From positions 1-6,906 of the forward strand of contig JBBQNC010000209.1 of NCBI GenBank assembly GCA_038329555.1: a stretch of 6,906 nt of DNA. Direction: 5' to 3'. The position numbers were made by a program, and so were the translations under genes. Within the stretch, counting starts at the first letter, position 1, and every line of letters starts with the position of its first letter. This document shows, piece after piece, positions 5,798-6,906 of the stretch. The stretch is from JALYUA01 sp038329555. GTDB lineage: Bacteria; Acidobacteriota; Thermoanaerobaculia; UBA5066; Gp7-AA6. Under the pieces are notes generated by a model, which saw nothing but the letters and a program-made list of their open reading frames with translations, made no database searches and had not been told where the DNA came from.

Positions 5798-6277
5798 TCA
5801 ATTTTCGGGCAGTCCGGCTTCGATCAGGATCCGCCGCTTCCTGGGTCCCTCGAGGTACGCCTTCAGATCCTGGAGGCTCGACTCCCAGCCCGAGCCGACC
5901 TCCCCCCGGTAGCGGTCGTAGGCGGGTCCAGCGTCGGGAACGTCGAACCGGACGGTGACGAGGCAACCGGACTCGACCGCCGCGAACTCGAGCATCATGC
6001 CGAGTCCCTCGAGCGGCTCGCCCGCCGCGGGCTCGTAGGAGATGTTCCGCACGACGAGCCGGCGGCCTATCTCGAGCTCGGCGATCTTGCCGAGGACGGT
6101 CGCCTCCGTCCGCCCCCGCTGATCGGTGAAGCCGATCGCCCAGTTGCCCCCCGGCCGAAGGCCGACGAGCGCGCCCTCGCACCACCACGAGAGGAGGTCC
6201 GACACGCGCGTGAAGGCGTCGAACGCGTCCGCGGCGCTCGCTTCGATCGTGATGGAACGGACGACGGATTCGCTCAC
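5798..6277 (-). CDS. SRPBCC (AHSA1/START-like) domain protein
   Basis: This is a 159-residue single-domain protein of the SRPBCC fold, most like the AHSA1-type subgroup, which forms a helix-grip pocket for hydrophobic ligands; ligand and function are unknown. Evidence is the N-terminal strand VVRSITIEASAADAFDAF (5-22), the WW pair with CEGA at 31-36, LRPGGNWAIGF at 40-50, the turn EIGRRLV at 69-75, the strand CLVTVRF at 105-111, and the closing amphipathic helix GWESSLQDLKAYLEG at 130-144. The length is usual for the family. A short basic tail (PRKRRILIEAGLPEN) follows the fold. GTG at 6277 is chosen because it puts the first strand at residue 5. There is no Shine-Dalgarno, but TAAGAT lies 6 bases upstream. 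The gene heads the three-gene minus-strand run and is divergent from argS across 54 bases. No obvious functional tie to the ATPase or SpoIID genes is visible. Confidence 0.9.
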   Translation of the reverse strand: MSESVVRSITIEASAADAFDAFTRVSDLLSWWCEGALVGLRPGGNWAIGFTDQRGRTEATVLGKIAELEIGRRLVVRNISYEPAAGEPLEGLGMMLEFAAVESGCLVTVRFDVPDAGPAYDRYRGEVGSGWESSLQDLKAYLEGPRKRRILIEAGLPEN

Positions 6278-6283
6278 CCGAAG

Positions 6284-6289
6284 ATCTTA
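6284..6289 (-). promoter_or_regulatory. Putative -10 box of the SRPBCC gene (leaderless)
   Basis: The minus strand reads TAAGAT, keeping the key T1, A2, A5 and T6 positions of a -10 element. It is followed by CTTCGG and then the GTG start, so transcription would begin on or near the start codon. It overlaps the 8-base palindrome AAGATCTT at 6281-6288. No -35 hexamer is recognisable. Function is inferred from position. Confidence 0.4.
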
Positions 6290-6291
6290 GA

Positions 6292-6306
6292 CGAACGAAG
6301 CGTTCG
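6292..6306. promoter_or_regulatory. Perfect dyad between divergent -10 boxes (candidate operator)
   Basis: CGAACG-AAG-CGTTCG is a perfect 6-base inverted repeat with a 3-base spacer. It lies between the -10 candidates of the SRPBCC gene (6284-6289, minus) and argS (6317-6322, plus), in the -35/spacer zone of both. A dimeric regulator bound here could affect both promoters. It might also be incidental, or a small hairpin in neither transcript. Confidence 0.35.
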
Positions 6307-6316
6307 ACGCTCCCCG

Positions 6317-6322
6317 TATACT
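6317..6322 (+). promoter_or_regulatory. Putative -10 box of argS
   Basis: TATACT is a 5/6 match to TATAAT. It ends 9 bases before the ATG at 6332 (GCTCCGCCC between), giving a leader of at most a few bases and no Shine-Dalgarno. No clear -35 is present at 16-18 bases. AT-rich hexamers are rare in this sequence, which makes the placement notable. Confidence 0.45.
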
Positions 6323-6331
6323 GCTCCGCCC

Positions 6332-6906
6332 ATGCAGGAGTCTCCGACGCTCGAGGCGCTGCGGGCATCGCTCGCACGAGCGCTCGAGGACGCGATCCGA
6401 AGCCTCTACGGAGTCTCGCTCGAACGCGTCGTGCTCGAGCGTCCTCCGAAGGTGTCGCTCGGCGATCTCGCGTCGCCGGTCGCGTTCGATCTCGCGAAGT
6501 CTCTGAAGAAGGCGCCGCGCGCGATCGCCGCCGACGTCGCGGCCGCCGTGATGCTGCCCGCCGGCGTGGCCGCCGTCCGCGTCGAAGGCGCCGGGTATCT
6601 GAACGCGTCGCTCGATCGCGAGGCGTTCGCGCGCGTTCTCGCCGAAACGCCCGTCGCGCCGTCTCCCCGGCCCGGTAAGACGGTTGTCGAGCACACCAAC
6701 ATCAATCCGAACAAGGCGGCCCACATCGGCCACCTCCGCAACGCCGTCCTGGGGGACGTCCTCGTCCGAACGCTGCGGTACCTGGGGGGCGAGGTCGAGG
6801 TGCAGAACTACCTGGACGACACGGGCGTGCAGGTGGCCGACGTCGTCGCCGGCTTGCTCCATCTCGGACGGATCGGCACCGAATCCGAGGCGCAGGCGGC
6901 GATCGC
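6332..6906 (+). CDS. argS: Arginyl-tRNA synthetase (3' end outside window)
   Basis: This is a class I aminoacyl-tRNA synthetase that attaches arginine to tRNA-Arg in the cytoplasm using ATP. The window holds 191 codons, about the first third of a normal ArgS (roughly 550-600 residues). Residues 5 to about 95 form the ArgS-specific N-terminal domain that contacts the tRNA (KVSLGDLASPVAF at 40-52, GAGYLN at 86-91). The catalytic domain opens with EHTNINPNKAAHIGHLRNA at 120-138, which includes the class I HIGH signature at 131-134, and continues with NYLDDTGVQVAD at 159-170. This NPNK...HIGHLRN plus DDTG form differs from the E. coli-type NPT...HVGH wording, but the combination is still diagnostic of ArgS. 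ATG at 6332 gives a natural N-terminus; it lacks a Shine-Dalgarno and has TATACT 9 bases upstream. The KMSKS-equivalent and anticodon-binding domains lie beyond the window. Confidence 0.95.
   Translation, partial: MQESPTLEALRASLARALEDAIRSLYGVSLERVVLERPPKVSLGDLASPVAFDLAKSLKKAPRAIAADVAAAVMLPAGVAAVRVEGAGYLNASLDREAFARVLAETPVAPSPRPGKTVVEHTNINPNKAAHIGHLRNAVLGDVLVRTLRYLGGEVEVQNYLDDTGVQVADVVAGLLHLGRIGTESEAQAAI

Noticed and set aside
5790..6377. Upstream extension of the DnaC-like frame through the SRPBCC gene into argS (to 443 residues)
   Set aside because: The extra N-terminal part has no recognisable domain and is out of frame with a clear SRPBCC protein on the same strand. The Cys cluster and IPERYR motif already give a natural N-terminus from 5789.
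1..6906. CRISPR array, tRNA/rRNA genes, riboswitch, attachment sites, toxin-antitoxin or defence genes
   Set aside because: No regularly spaced repeats, no tRNA-like cloverleaf sequence and no matching protein motifs were found. Nearly all of the window is covered by six ordinary genes.

Overview
This is a dense, very GC-rich chromosomal window with six protein-coding genes. All junctions are short and I see no mobile element, CRISPR array, tRNA or rRNA. It suggests a free-living Gram-negative-type bacterium, most likely an Acidobacteriota of the Thermoanaerobaculia/Holophagae kind. That placement is an inference from high GC, from a secreted beta-propeller carrying a C-terminal cysteine/FWFF domain I associate with that group, and from a SPOR-SpoIID cell-wall protein. 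No marker gene in the window proves it.

Layout, left to right. (1) Positions 1-1004, minus strand: an acyl-CoA dehydrogenase cut by the window edge, so its C-terminus and the usual catalytic-Glu region are missing. (2) Positions 1005-1188: a 184-base divergent intergenic region with a strong -10-like box for the dehydrogenase, a GC-rich hairpin resembling a dispersed palindromic repeat, and a dyad next to the ribosome-binding site of the next gene. (3) Positions 1189-2706, plus strand: a secreted ScyD/ScyE-like beta-propeller with a C-terminal domain that holds all four of its cysteines. (4) Positions 2707-2784: a 78-base convergent gap with a GC-rich hairpin. (5) Positions 6277 down to 2785, minus strand: a compact three-gene run of SRPBCC/AHSA1-like protein, DnaC-like AAA+ ATPase with an N-terminal Cys cluster, and exported SPOR-SpoIID peptidoglycan enzyme. 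Spacing is 8 bases and then a 4-base CTGA overlap. (6) Positions 6278-6331: a 54-base divergent region with back-to-back -10 boxes around a perfect dyad. (7) Positions 6332-6906, plus strand: the 5' part of argS, cut by the window edge.

Functionally the genes are unrelated housekeeping or accessory functions: fatty-acid/CoA oxidation, a secreted propeller, cell-wall remodelling, a possible helicase loader, and arginyl-tRNA charging. I see no defence or biosynthetic cassette. The most notable signals concern gene expression. Several genes have a TANNNT-type box only 6-9 bases before the start codon and no Shine-Dalgarno, which fits leaderless transcription. The SpoIID gene appears to begin at a CTG overlapping the upstream TGA. 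The other notable item is the insertion of a SPOR domain, and of a roughly 220-residue segment, into a SpoIID enzyme.
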